NCBI GenBank assembly: GCA_029259635.1
Contig: JAJDEU010000025.1
Coordinates: forward strand, 52,390-116,389
Length of the DNA stretch: 64,000 nucleotides
From: Planctomycetota bacterium
GTDB lineage: Bacteria > Planctomycetota > UBA1135 > GCA-002686595
Direction of reading: 5' to 3'
Shown piece after piece: positions 17,382 through 26,989 of this stretch. How positions within the stretch are numbered: position 1 is the stretch's first letter; each line of letters opens with the position of its first letter. A program made the translations under genes and the position numbers. The notes under the pieces were generated by a model. That model worked only from the letters and a program-made list of their open reading frames with translations, had not been told where the DNA came from and did no database searches.

Positions 17382-19691
17382 ATGCGCATCGCTCTCCGTT
17401 GTTTCGCTCTGTCTTTGTTTACGCTGCTCTCCGGGTTCTTTTCGGCGAGCTGCTCTTGTTCAAGCTCGAGCTCGAACTCGAACGCCGGCACCGCGCCAGG
17501 AACAACGAGTACTTTCACCGTAGGTGGCACGCTCACCGGTTTAACGGGGACCGTCGTCCTGCAACTCAACGGTGGCGACGACTTGACGTTGTCCACCGAC
17601 GGACCATTTACCTTCGCAACCGCGCTAGTGGACGGAACGACTTACGACGTCACCGTCTTGACCGAACCCGTTGGTCAAGGCTGCACGGTCACGCCCAATT
17701 CCGGAACGATCGCTGGCGCGAACGTCACCAACCTGGTGGCGACCTGCAGTTCGCAAGTTGCGTTCATGCTCTATGTCGGGACCGTCGGGAATGATTCCGT
17801 GAGAGCGTTTGCCGTCGATCCGACGACGGGCGCCTTGAGTACCGTCTTTGGAAAGATCGGTGAGAAAACGGGCGATAGCCCGATCTCGGTGGCCGTCGAT
17901 CCTACTGGTCGATTTGTCTACACGGCCAATCTCGGGACTGACGATGTCACGAGCTTTCGAATCGATTCGGTGACCGGATCGCTCAGTCTCTTAGGGCCGA
18001 ACGTTTCCGCCGGCACGGAGCCGCGGTGCGTAGCGGTGGATCCCACCGGGCGCTTTGTCTACGTCGCAAATGGAGCCTCGAATGACGTCTCGAGCTTCAG
18101 AATCGACTCCTCCACCGGCGCGCTTACTGCGCTCGGCGGACCTGTTCCCGTAGGTACAGCGCCGGAGTCGATCGCCGTAGACCCGACAGGTCGATTCGTG
18201 TACGTGGCCAACATGCTCTCCCACGACGTCACGACGTTCGCCATTGACCAAGCCTCCGGTTTGTTGACTGAAGTTGGCAATGAAGTCGCTTGTGGGCCGG
18301 GGCCCGAGGCGATCGCGGTGGATGCCAGCGGACGAACGGTCTACGTCGCGAATTCGTTCAGCGGTGACGTGACGACTTTTGGAATGGACCGAGCGACCGG
18401 CGCCTTGGTGGAAGTCGGCACGGCGGTGATGGCGGGCTTCGGACCGGAAGCGATCGAGCTGGGCGTGACGAGTCGTTTTGCGTACGCGGTCAACGGGCTC
18501 GGCCAGGATCTAACGACTTTCGCGGTTGACCGGGATACCGGCGCGATCAGCGAGGTCGGCTCCGAGGTGGACTCCAATGGCCGGACTGTGGATGCCGCTA
18601 TGGAGTTGACCGGAGGCTTTCTTTACGCGACTCAATCTTCGTCGGATGAACTAAGGAGCTTTCAGGTCGATCGATTGACGGGCGAGTTGACGCTCTTCGA
18701 TTCCGTGCCATGCGGCATTCAACCGCAGTCCATAGTGGCGACACGCATTCGGCGTTTTGCCTTCGTCATCGATTCCGCGTCGAAAGCGGTGAACGTGTTC
18801 GCGACCGACAATCAAACGGGATCTCTCCGTTTGGTCGAAACCGAGCTTTCGGCAGGGACCAATCCAACCGCAGTTGCAGTCGAGCGCACGGGCCGCTTTG
18901 CCTTCGCGGTGAGTTCGGGGTCCGACGACGTCTCGACCTTCCGCATCGATCCGTTTACCGGGGCGCTTACCCAAGTCGGAGTGCCCATTTCAGCCGGAAG
19001 CGAAGCTCGTTCGATTTGCACCGATCCCAGCGGGCGCTTCGTATACGTCGCGAACTTCGACGGTGGTTCGGTGACGACTTTCCGCATCGACGAGAATTTA
19101 GGCGTGTTGACCGAAGTGGGCAGCGCGATTGCGGCGGGACGAGGATCGGGGTTCATTACCGTGGATGTGGCGGGGCGCTTCGCGTACGTGGCCAATTTCG
19201 ATTCCGACGATATCTCGACCTTCGCCATCGACGATGAGACGGGAGCTTTATCGAAAGTCGGTAGCGAGGTCGCGGGCGGCGACGGCCCGACCTCGATCAG
19301 CCTGGACCCGACCGGCCGCTTTGCCTACTCAAGTAGCTTTGAATCCGATGACGTCACGAGCTACAGCGTAGACCCGGCGACGGGCAGCCTGACCGAAATC
19401 GGAAGCGCTCAATCGGCTGGCGATGGCCCCGTCTTTGTCACGGCCGACCTCACCGGCAGATTCCTCTACGTGGCCAATCAACTCGCGAATTCCGTGACGA
19501 CGTTCCGGATCAACTCCGATACGGGCGCGCTTACTCCAGTCGGACCCGAACTTCCCGCAGGCGACACTCCCGAGTCCATAACTTTCGATGCAGCGGGCCG
19601 ATTTGCTTACGTGACGAGCGGCGCTTCGAACGATGTGATGCAGTTCGAAGTGGATCCGGAAATGGGCGCACTCACTCAGCTCGGCAACTAA
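17382..19691 (+). CDS. Lipoprotein with 14 beta-propeller (YncE/lactonase-like) repeats
   Basis: 769 residues. The signal peptide has a lipobox (FFSASC), followed by a Ser/Asn-rich low-complexity tether. An N-terminal beta domain (about 45-125) resembles the small domains preceding propellers in other lipoproteins. Then 14 repeats of about 45 residues follow the pattern [VA]YVAN-DVTTF-ID-TGALT-VG-DPTGRF. Fourteen repeats suit two seven-bladed propellers. Related proteins are annotated as 6-phosphogluconolactonase-like, but that activity should not be assumed; a surface-exposed binding role is more likely. Confidence 0.8.
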   Translation: MRIALRCFALSLFTLLSGFFSASCSCSSSSSNSNAGTAPGTTSTFTVGGTLTGLTGTVVLQLNGGDDLTLSTDGPFTFATALVDGTTYDVTVLTEPVGQGCTVTPNSGTIAGANVTNLVATCSSQVAFMLYVGTVGNDSVRAFAVDPTTGALSTVFGKIGEKTGDSPISVAVDPTGRFVYTANLGTDDVTSFRIDSVTGSLSLLGPNVSAGTEPRCVAVDPTGRFVYVANGASNDVSSFRIDSSTGALTALGGPVPVGTAPESIAVDPTGRFVYVANMLSHDVTTFAIDQASGLLTEVGNEVACGPGPEAIAVDASGRTVYVANSFSGDVTTFGMDRATGALVEVGTAVMAGFGPEAIELGVTSRFAYAVNGLGQDLTTFAVDRDTGAISEVGSEVDSNGRTVDAAMELTGGFLYATQSSSDELRSFQVDRLTGELTLFDSVPCGIQPQSIVATRIRRFAFVIDSASKAVNVFATDNQTGSLRLVETELSAGTNPTAVAVERTGRFAFAVSSGSDDVSTFRIDPFTGALTQVGVPISAGSEARSICTDPSGRFVYVANFDGGSVTTFRIDENLGVLTEVGSAIAAGRGSGFITVDVAGRFAYVANFDSDDISTFAIDDETGALSKVGSEVAGGDGPTSISLDPTGRFAYSSSFESDDVTSYSVDPATGSLTEIGSAQSAGDGPVFVTADLTGRFLYVANQLANSVTTFRINSDTGALTPVGPELPAGDTPESITFDAAGRFAYVTSGASNDVMQFEVDPEMGALTQLGN

Positions 19692-19757
19692 TCCGGAGAG
19701 GTCATCGGTGGATCGAAAACGACGAGCGCGCGGGGTACTGCGGCGATAGGTCGTCGA

Positions 19758-20999
19758 CTACGGGCTTAATTGTGCAAGGTGTTGGCCCATCGTCTGCTCT
19801 AGTTGGCGCGTCTTGCGCGGGTCGAAACCAATCTCGCCGAGACGATTGGCGTACGGACCGACTTTTTTTACCAACGCGTTCAGCATCTTCTCCGTGGCGA
19901 CCTTGCGGACGCCGATGCGCTCGCCGAACGCAACGAAGTCTTTAAGGCGGAGCGATTTGTCCCGCCCATCCATTTGGATCGCGAGGTGATCGTCGCCGTA
20001 GGGCAGGGTGCTGAGCATGTCGTAGATTGGCGTCAATTGGACTTGGCGATGGACGGCTTGGACGCTGATATTCTTGCCGTGAAGGTCGCCGTTTCCGATT
20101 AGGTAGGCGAACGCCTGTAACTGAAGCAGGCGAAGTCGCTCTACTGTCGGCGCAGAACAAACCTCTAGCGCTTCGGAGATCACCCTTAAGCTGATCCGAT
20201 ACTTGTCCGCCGGGTATCGGTCGAGCAGCTGGCAGGCATCCTCTTGATGCAGGCGGCGGAGGGGAGCTTGTTTGTCCTTCGCGTCTGGCACTCGGTCGAA
20301 CCTCTCGACGAGCAAGCCGTTATGGCCGTCCCGATCGTGGACGAGCTCGACTTTGGCGGAGTTCAACTTCATCGATCGGGCCAGCCGCATGAAGAAGAAC
20401 TCGTTCTCGATGAGACGCGGAAAGTCAGGGGGAGAGAGCTTCAGGATGTATTCGCGCCGCGATCGCCGCGCGCGCATCGGAAAGGAGATCATCGCCGCCG
20501 AGACCTTTGGCTGAACCCCAGCTACCGTGATCCCATCTCCCCGCTGGCTCCAGTTTAAGCTCTGGGAGAGCAGCTCCTCGAAGGAGTGTTCGCTCAGCTG
20601 GTGTGTTTCGACTACGGGTACGGCGGGCAGGAAACTCGACCCGGTCGGGTTGACCCAAACATCTCCGATCGTGTTTCCACCTGCGGCAACGAGCATGGAG
20701 AAGAGGTCGTCTTCGGAGGTCTTCAGTTCCCGAACGAGCGCTTTGAATCGCAAGCCTTCGGGGAGGAGGCCAGCGAAGAAGGGGTGCAGGTTTGTCCCGA
20801 CGACGTCGTAGGGCTCCAGGCGAACGGGCATTGCGAAGGCGATTGCGCGTAGCGCGTCGCCCGCATAGCGATCCGCGTAATCTCGGTCGTATCGGAAGCG
20901 TGCGCCCGCAAGCTCTCGACTCAGCGTTCCGGCGTGCTCAGAACCACGGTAGACCTCAAGCTCGACAGCCTCCTTGGCCCTTGCTAGATCGGGACTCAC
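19758..20999 (-). CDS. hipA: HipA-family Ser/Thr kinase toxin
   Basis: 413 residues from GTG 20999, overlapping the hipB stop in a GTGA arrangement. The N-terminal HipA subdomain (about 10-110) includes LEVYRGSEHAGTLSREL and FFAGLLPEGLRFKAL. The kinase core includes GVQPKVSAAM, EYILKLSPP, ENEFFFMRLARSM, LLVERFDR, the catalytic loop IGNGDLHGKNIS and the metal-binding LTPIYDML. HipA toxins phosphorylate glutamyl-tRNA synthetase or related targets and induce dormancy. All key motifs look intact, so this is probably active and held in check by the adjacent HipB. Confidence 0.88.
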   Translation of the reverse strand: MSPDLARAKEAVELEVYRGSEHAGTLSRELAGARFRYDRDYADRYAGDALRAIAFAMPVRLEPYDVVGTNLHPFFAGLLPEGLRFKALVRELKTSEDDLFSMLVAAGGNTIGDVWVNPTGSSFLPAVPVVETHQLSEHSFEELLSQSLNWSQRGDGITVAGVQPKVSAAMISFPMRARRSRREYILKLSPPDFPRLIENEFFFMRLARSMKLNSAKVELVHDRDGHNGLLVERFDRVPDAKDKQAPLRRLHQEDACQLLDRYPADKYRISLRVISEALEVCSAPTVERLRLLQLQAFAYLIGNGDLHGKNISVQAVHRQVQLTPIYDMLSTLPYGDDHLAIQMDGRDKSLRLKDFVAFGERIGVRKVATEKMLNALVKKVGPYANRLGEIGFDPRKTRQLEQTMGQHLAQLSP

Positions 21000-21253
21000 G
21001 GTCGTTCCCCTCTCAAGTCGGGTCGAACAGCCAGGACTTCCTCGCTCTCCCCGAGTTCAAGCCCGAGTCCAAGAACCCCCAAGACCGTCAAGACCTTGTC
21101 CATCCGAACCGTGGGCTTACCGTGCTCCAGCGCGTACAAGAACGCTGGCCCGACTCCCGCCAAGTCACATACCTGGACCTGGCTGAGCCCGAGGGCATTC
21201 CGGCGCGCTTTCAGCGCTTCCCCGAGTTTCGCGCTGGCGTGTAGCATCGGCAT
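20996..21253 (-). CDS. hipB: HipB-like HTH antitoxin
   Basis: 85 residues. An XRE-type helix-turn-helix covers residues about 8-62 (LGEALKARRNALGLSQVQVC, LAGVGPAFLYALEHGKPT). The C-terminal tail is short. It is the first gene of a two-gene operon with hipA, translationally overlapping by 4 bp. HipB proteins bind and neutralise HipA and repress their own promoter; the palindromes upstream at 21289-21432 are the obvious candidate operators. Confidence 0.88.
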   Translation of the reverse strand: MPMLHASAKLGEALKARRNALGLSQVQVCDLAGVGPAFLYALEHGKPTVRMDKVLTVLGVLGLGLELGESEEVLAVRPDLRGERP

Positions 21254-21288
21254 TTCAGTTTTCCCGTTTGGCGTTCGAGTTCGGATGA

Positions 21289-21308
21289 ATCCATTCGAAC
21301 GAATAGAT
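21289..21308. promoter_or_regulatory. Candidate HipB operator 1 (closest to hipB)
   Basis: The imperfect palindrome ATCCATTCG-AA-CGAATAGAT has arms matching at 8 of 9 positions. Its near edge is 36 bp upstream of the hipB ATG, so a bound repressor would cover the likely promoter. It shares ATCCATTCG with operators 2 and 3. Confidence 0.65.
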
Positions 21309-21352
21309 ATGAGCTATTCTCGGCCGACCGCAAGGACAGTATGAGTTAATTA

Positions 21353-21366
21353 CATTCGATCGAATG
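21353..21366. promoter_or_regulatory. Candidate HipB operator 2
   Basis: The perfect 14-bp palindrome CATTCGATCGAATG is extended on the right by GATT. Its centre lies 61 bp from that of operator 1. It has the same half-site as the flanking palindromes. Confidence 0.65.
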
Positions 21367-21410
21367 GATTAGCAGGTATCGATCCCGCCAAACCCCATGG
21401 GAGAACCCTA

Positions 21411-21432
21411 ATTCCATCCGATCGCATGGATT
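21411..21432. promoter_or_regulatory. Candidate HipB operator 3
   Basis: A 22-bp palindrome centred on CGATCG, with arms matching at 9 of 11 positions; the right arm reads CATGGATT. Its centre lies 62 bp from that of operator 2, so the three sites are nearly evenly spaced. Confidence 0.6.
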
Positions 21433-21517
21433 GAGGTGGTCCGACCTTCTTCGAGAACGAGCAAGATGGCCCGGAGGGAAGGGCTTTGGTGGGTCGGCGT
21501 GCGTCGGCGAGGAGGTT

Positions 21518-22852
21518 CTACTCCGCGACGTTGAGTTCGATCAGGTCGACGAGCTCGGGCCAAATGCAGATCGCCAAGAGGCCGATCAGCTGAATCACGA
21601 TGAACGGAATCACGCCCTTATAAATCGCTGTGGTCGGCACCTCCTTCGGCGTCACCCCGCGCAGGTAGAACAGCGAGAAGCCGAAGGGGGGCGTGAGAAA
21701 GGACGTCTGCAGATTCATGCCGACCATCACGCCGAACCAGACCATGTCGATGCCGAGGATTCGCGCGGCGGGGACCAAGAGCGGCAGGATGATGAAGGCG
21801 ATCTCGAAGAAGTCGATGAAGAAGCCGAGGATGAAAATCGCGAGGTTCGCGGTCAGCAGGAACCCAACCTTGCCGCCCGGCAGATTCGTGAGCAGGTCTT
21901 CGATCCAGAGGTCGCCATTGAGGCCGCGAAAGACGTGACTGAAGGCGGTCGAACCGATCAAGAGAAACACCACCATCGCGGTCAGACGCGAGGTGTGCTC
22001 CATCGTCCCCATCAAGGCCTTCTTCGTCAGGCGCTTGTTGAGCGCGGCGAGAATGGTCGCCCCGACCGCGCCGAGCGCTCCCGCCTCGGTCGGAGTCGCG
22101 ACGCCGGCGAAGATGCTGCCGAGCACGATCAGGATCAGAGCGAGCGGCGGGAGCATGACGAGCGCGACTTTCTTGAGGAGCTCGCGCGTCTCCATTTGGC
22201 GCTCCGAAGCGGGCAGGGCCGGCGCGCTATTCGGCCTGAAAGTGGCGACTCCGAGCACGTAGACGGCATATAAGCCGACGAGTATGAAGCCCGGCACCAT
22301 CGAACCGACGAAGAGCTCCCCCACGGGGACGCCGAGTTGATCGGCGAGAATCACGAGCACGACACTGGGCGGAATGATCTGGCCGAGCGTGCCCGACGCC
22401 GCTATCACGCCGAGGCTGAGCTCTCGGCTGTACCCGTAGCGCAGCATGACCGGCAGGGAGATCAACCCCATCGCGACGACCGACGCGCCGACCACACCGG
22501 TTGCGGCGGCGAGCAGCGCTCCCACGAAAACGACGGCGAGAGCGAGCCCGCCGCGCACCGGTCCGAAGAGCAAACCGATCGTCGTGAGCAGATCTTCGGC
22601 GAGCTTCGATCGCTCGAGCATCGTGCCCATGAAGATGAAGAAGGGCACGGCGAGCAGGATGTAATTCGACATCACGCCGAAGACGCGGTCGGGGAACGCG
22701 TTCATCCAGCTCCACTCGAAGTAGCCGCAACACACGCCCCAGTAGGAGAAACCGAGCGCTGTTCCGCCGAGCGCGAAGGCGACGGGGAAGCCGCTGAAGA
22801 TCAAGAGGAACGCGACCAGGAACATGAGCGGAGCGAGCCAATCGCCAGTCAT
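21518..22852 (-). CDS. dctM: TRAP transporter large permease subunit, DctM
   Basis: 444 residues from ATG 22852, which overlaps the dctQ stop by 4 bp; the frame continues upstream only as a shadow of dctQ. Roughly a dozen hydrophobic segments are visible. DctM landmarks: LLAVPFFIFMGTMLERSKLAEDLL, GALLAAATGVVGASVVAMGL, SGTLGQIIPPSVVLVILAD and FIDFFEIAFIILPLLVPAA. It forms the ion-coupled translocation channel driven by sodium or proton flux. The cognate binding protein is not in this operon; the dctP at 7.1 kb is a candidate. Confidence 0.9.
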   Translation of the reverse strand: MTGDWLAPLMFLVAFLLIFSGFPVAFALGGTALGFSYWGVCCGYFEWSWMNAFPDRVFGVMSNYILLAVPFFIFMGTMLERSKLAEDLLTTIGLLFGPVRGGLALAVVFVGALLAAATGVVGASVVAMGLISLPVMLRYGYSRELSLGVIAASGTLGQIIPPSVVLVILADQLGVPVGELFVGSMVPGFILVGLYAVYVLGVATFRPNSAPALPASERQMETRELLKKVALVMLPPLALILIVLGSIFAGVATPTEAGALGAVGATILAALNKRLTKKALMGTMEHTSRLTAMVVFLLIGSTAFSHVFRGLNGDLWIEDLLTNLPGGKVGFLLTANLAIFILGFFIDFFEIAFIILPLLVPAARILGIDMVWFGVMVGMNLQTSFLTPPFGFSLFYLRGVTPKEVPTTAIYKGVIPFIVIQLIGLLAICIWPELVDLIELNVAE

Positions 22853-23412
22853 TGGGCGACCTCTTCCGTGCTCGGGAGAGCGCCGGGCCACAGAGTTGCG
22901 CCGCGCAGCCAGGCCGCTCGCTTGATCGTTTCGGAAAGACCCTGCAGGAAGAGCAGGCCGAAGCAGGCGATGATGGCGCTCTTGATCGGATAGCGCGCGA
23001 GGCCGCCAGGGTCGGGCGAAACCTCGAGAGTCGTCCACGAATTGGCGACGGAAGGCCATGACACCCAGAGCGCGAAGGCGCAGAAGGGCAGCAGGAACAC
23101 GATCATTCCGACCAGGTCGATCCAGACGCGGGCTCGAACGGAGAGTCGGCCGTAGAGCACGTCGACGCGAACGTGTTCGTTGACGGCGAGGGTGTGCGCG
23201 GCGCCGAGCAGGAAGATCAGGCTAAACAGGTACCACTGCGCTTCGATGTAGGCGTTCGAGGAGAGGCGGATGCCGATGTCGCGTTCGAGGTAGCGCGCGA
23301 CGGCGTTTCCGGCGCCGAGCAGGACCATCGCGCCGGTGAGGAAGGCGACGAGGCGGCCGATCCAGCGATTGAGCCGATCGATAGCGGCGGCGATCAAGAG
23401 GAGGCCCTGCAT
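22849..23412 (-). CDS. dctQ: TRAP transporter small permease subunit, DctQ
   Basis: 187 residues with four hydrophobic segments, the normal DctQ topology. Typical features are AMVLLGAGNAVARYL near the first loop, IEAQWYLFSLIFLLGAAHTL and EHVRVDVLYGRLS, followed by a helical hairpin to the C-terminus. It forms the membrane complex with DctM and docks the binding protein. First gene of the dctQM operon. Confidence 0.88.
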   Translation of the reverse strand: MQGLLLIAAAIDRLNRWIGRLVAFLTGAMVLLGAGNAVARYLERDIGIRLSSNAYIEAQWYLFSLIFLLGAAHTLAVNEHVRVDVLYGRLSVRARVWIDLVGMIVFLLPFCAFALWVSWPSVANSWTTLEVSPDPGGLARYPIKSAIIACFGLLFLQGLSETIKRAAWLRGATLWPGALPSTEEVAQ

Positions 23413-23541
23413 GCGGCCCGGAAGATAGCGGCCCGAGGCCAGCGCGGCGGGGATTGAATTGCGACTTCGAATGGAATGGCCGGCGAGGCATACAGCCAGC
23501 GGCTCTCAAGGTCGAAAGAAGAGCCGGATCTCCTCCGCCCC

Positions 23542-24018
23542 ATGACCTCCCCCAGCTCCGCACCCACGCCGGCCCCCAGCGACCCAGCGCGCCCGACGAT
23601 CTTCAAGCTCGGCGTCGGCCTGCTCGTCATTCACGAGCTCATCGTCATCGGCCTGTGCTCATTCGGCGGCGTGATCGGCGCCTTCGGGATCCTCTTCGGA
23701 TCGCTGCAATCCCCCGATTCCGACGATATCGGACTGATGGTGCTGTTCGGGAGCCTGGTCGCCTTCCTGCTTATGCTCGGTGTCGGCATCGCGTGTTGTT
23801 CCCTCGTCGTCTGCTTCCTGGCGTGGAGCGGCTCGCGCGTCTGGCTTCAAGCCCTCATCGTGATCGCATTGATAAACTGCGTGGTCGTCGTGCCGAATCC
23901 GCTCGGCATTCTCGCGGCGGTCCTGTGTGTGCTCGGTAGTCTTCAGTACTTGGAGAGCACCGCGGGCGAGCCCGAGGTCGCGACCGAACCCACCACGGAA
24001 TCCGAACCGGAAGACTGA
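23542..24018 (+). CDS. Small membrane protein, unknown function
   Basis: 158 residues from ATG 23542. A 22-codon upstream extension is possible but poorly hydrophobic and reads like leader sequence. A Pro/Ser/Ala-rich N-terminus is followed by three or four hydrophobic segments (LGVGLLVIHELIVIGLC, MVLFGSLVAFLLMLGVGIAC, ALIVIALINCVVVV, ILAAVLCVLGSL) and an acidic Glu/Thr tail. No family recognised. It ends 4 bp before the HAD hydrolase, so the two are probably co-transcribed. Confidence 0.6.
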   Translation: MTSPSSAPTPAPSDPARPTIFKLGVGLLVIHELIVIGLCSFGGVIGAFGILFGSLQSPDSDDIGLMVLFGSLVAFLLMLGVGIACCSLVVCFLAWSGSRVWLQALIVIALINCVVVVPNPLGILAAVLCVLGSLQYLESTAGEPEVATEPTTESEPED

Positions 24019-24022
24019 CACC

Positions 24023-24709
24023 ATGGCACAAGAGCAAGGCTTCAAGCTCGAGCGCATCGAGGCGCTCACGTTTGACTGCTACGGAACGCTGATCGATTGG
24101 CTGGCCGGTTTGCGCTCCGCGATCGCTGCCATGCCGAGCCTCGCGGGATGCGACGTCGAGCAACTCCTCGCCGATCGCGAGACCGACGAGCTCGACACGG
24201 AGATCGGACCGTACCGTCCCTACCGCGAAGTGCTCGCCATCTCGATGGCCCGCGCCGCCCGCCGCCAAAGACGGGAACCGACCGAGGTCGAGCTACACGA
24301 GTTTGTCGAGGGCGTCGGCACCTGGCCGATGTTCGACGAGACGCACGAAATCCTGATTCGACTAAAAGAACGCTATCGATTGGCAATTTTGTCGAACATC
24401 GATACGGACATTCTCGAGCGCACGGTCGCCATGCTCGATGTCCCGTTCGACGAGCTCATCACGGCGGAACAGTTGCACTCCTACAAGCCGGCGCACGCGC
24501 ACTTCGAAGCCGCCCTCGAGCGGCTCGACCTCAAGCGCAACCAGATCCTCCACGTCGCGCAGAGTTTGCGCCACGACATTCGCCCGGCGACGACGCTCGG
24601 TTGGAACTGCGCCTGGGTCAATCGACTCGACGAGTGGAAGCCCGACGACGTCCACCCGACTTTCGTCACGGCGAACCTGCGCGAACTCGCGACTGCGCTC
24701 GGCGCGTAG
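24023..24709 (+). CDS. HAD-superfamily hydrolase, haloacid dehalogenase type II-like
   Basis: 228 residues from ATG 24023. HAD motifs: motif I LTFDCYGTLIDW with the nucleophilic Asp, motif II ILSNIDTD, motif III Lys in LHSYKPAHAHF, and motif IV region HDIRPATTLGWNCAWVNR. The DCYGTLIDW form and LHVAQSLRHD near the end are characteristic of the type II haloacid dehalogenase branch. The real substrate may be a phosphate ester or a 2-haloacid. Probably an operon with the preceding membrane protein. Confidence 0.82.
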   Translation: MAQEQGFKLERIEALTFDCYGTLIDWLAGLRSAIAAMPSLAGCDVEQLLADRETDELDTEIGPYRPYREVLAISMARAARRQRREPTEVELHEFVEGVGTWPMFDETHEILIRLKERYRLAILSNIDTDILERTVAMLDVPFDELITAEQLHSYKPAHAHFEAALERLDLKRNQILHVAQSLRHDIRPATTLGWNCAWVNRLDEWKPDDVHPTFVTANLRELATALGA

Positions 24710-24954
24710 CGCACAGGCGACAACGCATCCCCACTTTCGCCTCAGTCCCGCGTGATCAAGCGCTCTAGCCCGATAGGCGCGAAGAGGTGGAACAAACTTC
24801 GCACTCCCGGCTTCTTGACGCGCCTGCGGACTCAATTCGAAGCGATTAGAATCAAGCTTAAGATCTGGTCGCCTGCTCGGTCGATAGCGAGTGGACCTCC
24901 GCGTAGGTCTCCCACCCTGGGTGCACTGAAGCGCGGAGGCGGAGCTATCCAATC

Positions 24955-25251
24955 ATGAATCAGGAATCATCCATCTCGTGGAGCCAGGTCACCGAGTGGC
25001 TTTCGGATCCTCTCATCGGAGGCACTGCGGGTTTCCTTGCTCTCGTCTATCTCGCTGGTTTCGTCTCGATTTTTGCTCGCGCCGGATTCCATTGGGGCCT
25101 CGGGCTCATGATGGCGATCCCGGGTTTGAACGTCGTTCTCTTCGCCATGCTCTCCTTCACCTCGTGGCCCAATCGTCGCGAACTCAAAGGACTGCGAAAA
25201 GTGACGAGCGCAATGCACGCGGTGGATTCCAGGCACCGTCGCGCCGCCTAG
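24955..25251 (+). CDS. Small two-helix membrane protein, unknown
   Basis: 98 residues with two hydrophobic segments (GGTAGFLALVYLAGFVSIF and WGLGLMMAIPGLNVVLFAML) and a basic C-terminal tail (RRELKGLRK). No conserved domain is recognised. The frame has a plausible ATG and hydrophobic pattern, so it is likely real. It stands alone, convergent with the cystathionine beta-synthase gene. Confidence 0.5.
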   Translation: MNQESSISWSQVTEWLSDPLIGGTAGFLALVYLAGFVSIFARAGFHWGLGLMMAIPGLNVVLFAMLSFTSWPNRRELKGLRKVTSAMHAVDSRHRRAA

Positions 25252-25350
25252 TCGTTTTCGATAGCACGGGTCCTCTCCGCGCCTGACTTTCGACTGCCGG
25301 AAGTCGCGACGAACTCAAGGAGACCTGCCGCGGCTCGGTAGGGCCTTTAG

Positions 25351-26700
25351 CTAGTTTCGCGTCAGGCGCTCGACTAAATCCATCTTCGTGAGGACGCCGA
25401 GGACGCGCTTGTCGTCGTCGACGACGATTCCGACGTTGCCGGAGCCGAAGAGTTCGGTCAGGACGTTGGCGTCCTGGTTGGTGTGCACGGTTGTGACGTT
25501 GCGGAACATGACCTCGAGGATGGAGCTCGCGAGGCTCGCGTTGCCCTCGACGATTCGGGACAGCAGGTCCGATTCGGTCACGATGCCGACCAGCGTGCCT
25601 TCGTCGATGATCGGGAGCTGGCTGACGCTGTGCTCCTTCATCAGCATCACGGCGTCGGCCACGGTGTCGTTACTCGGCGCAGAGATCACGTTGCCGCGCG
25701 GCATCGACCGCAGGACGTCGCCCAAGGTCTCGGTCTCCCAGAGCTTTTCCGTGAAGCCATTCTCGCGCATCCAAGCGTCGTCGAGGAACTTGGTCATGTA
25801 GTTGCGGACCGAGTCGGGCAGGATCACGACGATGCGCTTGCCGGGCTCGCGCTTGGCGAGCTCCTTCGCCGCCCACATCGCAGATCCTGAACTACCGCCG
25901 CAGAGCATGCCCTCCTGGCGAATCAGGCGCCGCGCCATGAGGAAGGACTCGTGATCCTCGGACTTGAACCACTCGTCAACGATGCTCTGGTCGAGCACGT
26001 CGGGAATGAAGTCGTAGCCGATGCCTTCAACCTTGTAGGAGCCGACTTCTGCAGGTCCGGCGAGGATGGAACCGACCGGGTCGACGCCGATAATCTTCAC
26101 GTCGGGGATCTCTTCCTTCAACTTCTTGGCGGTTCCGGTGATCGTGCCGCCGGTCCCCGCGCTCGCGACGAGATAGTCGAGCTTGCCGCCCACCTGCTCC
26201 ACGATCTCGGTGCCGGTCCCGTAGTAGTGAGCGTCCGGATTGTTCTTGTTGGCGTACTGGTCGAGGATGTGCGAGTTCGGAATGGCCTTTTGGAGCTGAA
26301 TCGCCACACCGATGTGGCTCTCCGGCGAATCCCAGGCCGCCTCGGTGGGTGTCCGAATAATCTCCGCGCCGAGCGCCTCGAGCACGACCTGCTTCTCGCG
26401 GCTCATCTTCTCGGGCATCGTGATGACCATGCGATAGCCTTTCACTGCAGCGGCGAGCGCCATGCCGATTCCCGTGTTGCCGCTGGTCGGCTCGATCAAA
26501 GTGTCGCCCGGCTTGATCCACCCACTCTTCTCGGCCTCTTCGACCATGCGCTTGCCGATTCGATCTTTGACCGAACCGCCAGCATTGAGAAACTCGCACT
26601 TGGCGAAGATCTCACAGCCGGTTTCTTTTCCGATCGTGCGCAGACGAACCAGCGGCGTGTTTCCAATTGCGTCGAGAATCGAGTCGTAAATCTGAGCCAC
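25351..26700 (-). CDS. Cystathionine beta-synthase (PLP domain plus CBS pair)
   Basis: 449 residues from GTG 26700, chosen because GGAG lies 6 nt upstream and the protein then begins at the family's usual N-terminus ([19 protein letters not shown]). The PLP domain has the Schiff-base Lys in [10 protein letters not shown], the cofactor loop TSGNTG, and [10 protein letters not shown]. The C-terminal pair of CBS domains (about 330-449; [44 protein letters not shown]) may sense an adenosyl ligand. It condenses serine and homocysteine to cystathionine, or makes cysteine from O-acetylserine. No gamma-lyase neighbour is present. Confidence 0.9.
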   Translation of the reverse strand: MAQIYDSILDAIGNTPLVRLRTIGKETGCEIFAKCEFLNAGGSVKDRIGKRMVEEAEKSGWIKPGDTLIEPTSGNTGIGMALAAAVKGYRMVITMPEKMSREKQVVLEALGAEIIRTPTEAAWDSPESHIGVAIQLQKAIPNSHILDQYANKNNPDAHYYGTGTEIVEQVGGKLDYLVASAGTGGTITGTAKKLKEEIPDVKIIGVDPVGSILAGPAEVGSYKVEGIGYDFIPDVLDQSIVDEWFKSEDHESFLMARRLIRQEGMLCGGSSGSAMWAAKELAKREPGKRIVVILPDSVRNYMTKFLDDAWMRENGFTEKLWETETLGDVLRSMPRGNVISAPSNDTVADAVMLMKEHSVSQLPIIDEGTLVGIVTESDLLSRIVEGNASLASSILEVMFRNVTTVHTNQDANVLTELFGSGNVGIVVDDDKRVLGVLTKMDLVERLTRN

Positions 26701-26989
26701 GGAAATCTCCGAAGGTTGTGGGAAAAACGGGCGCCCAAGCGGCGGTGAGCGGCAGAGATAATACGGACTCGAACGGCTCGGCGCTGCTTTCTCCATCGCT
26801 GGTTCATCACGAGAACGGGCGGGCGGAACCGGGAGTTCTTCGCATTGCCTTATCGCGATGAGTGGATGAGTCGGCGTTCGGTCGGGAGGCCGCTCGCCGG
26901 CCGGAGAGTTCCGTCCGGGCGAGTTCAATCGCGGAAAGCGCGTAGAAGTGCTGCGACTCCCGATTCCGGGTGGCTACAGTTCGAAGGCG

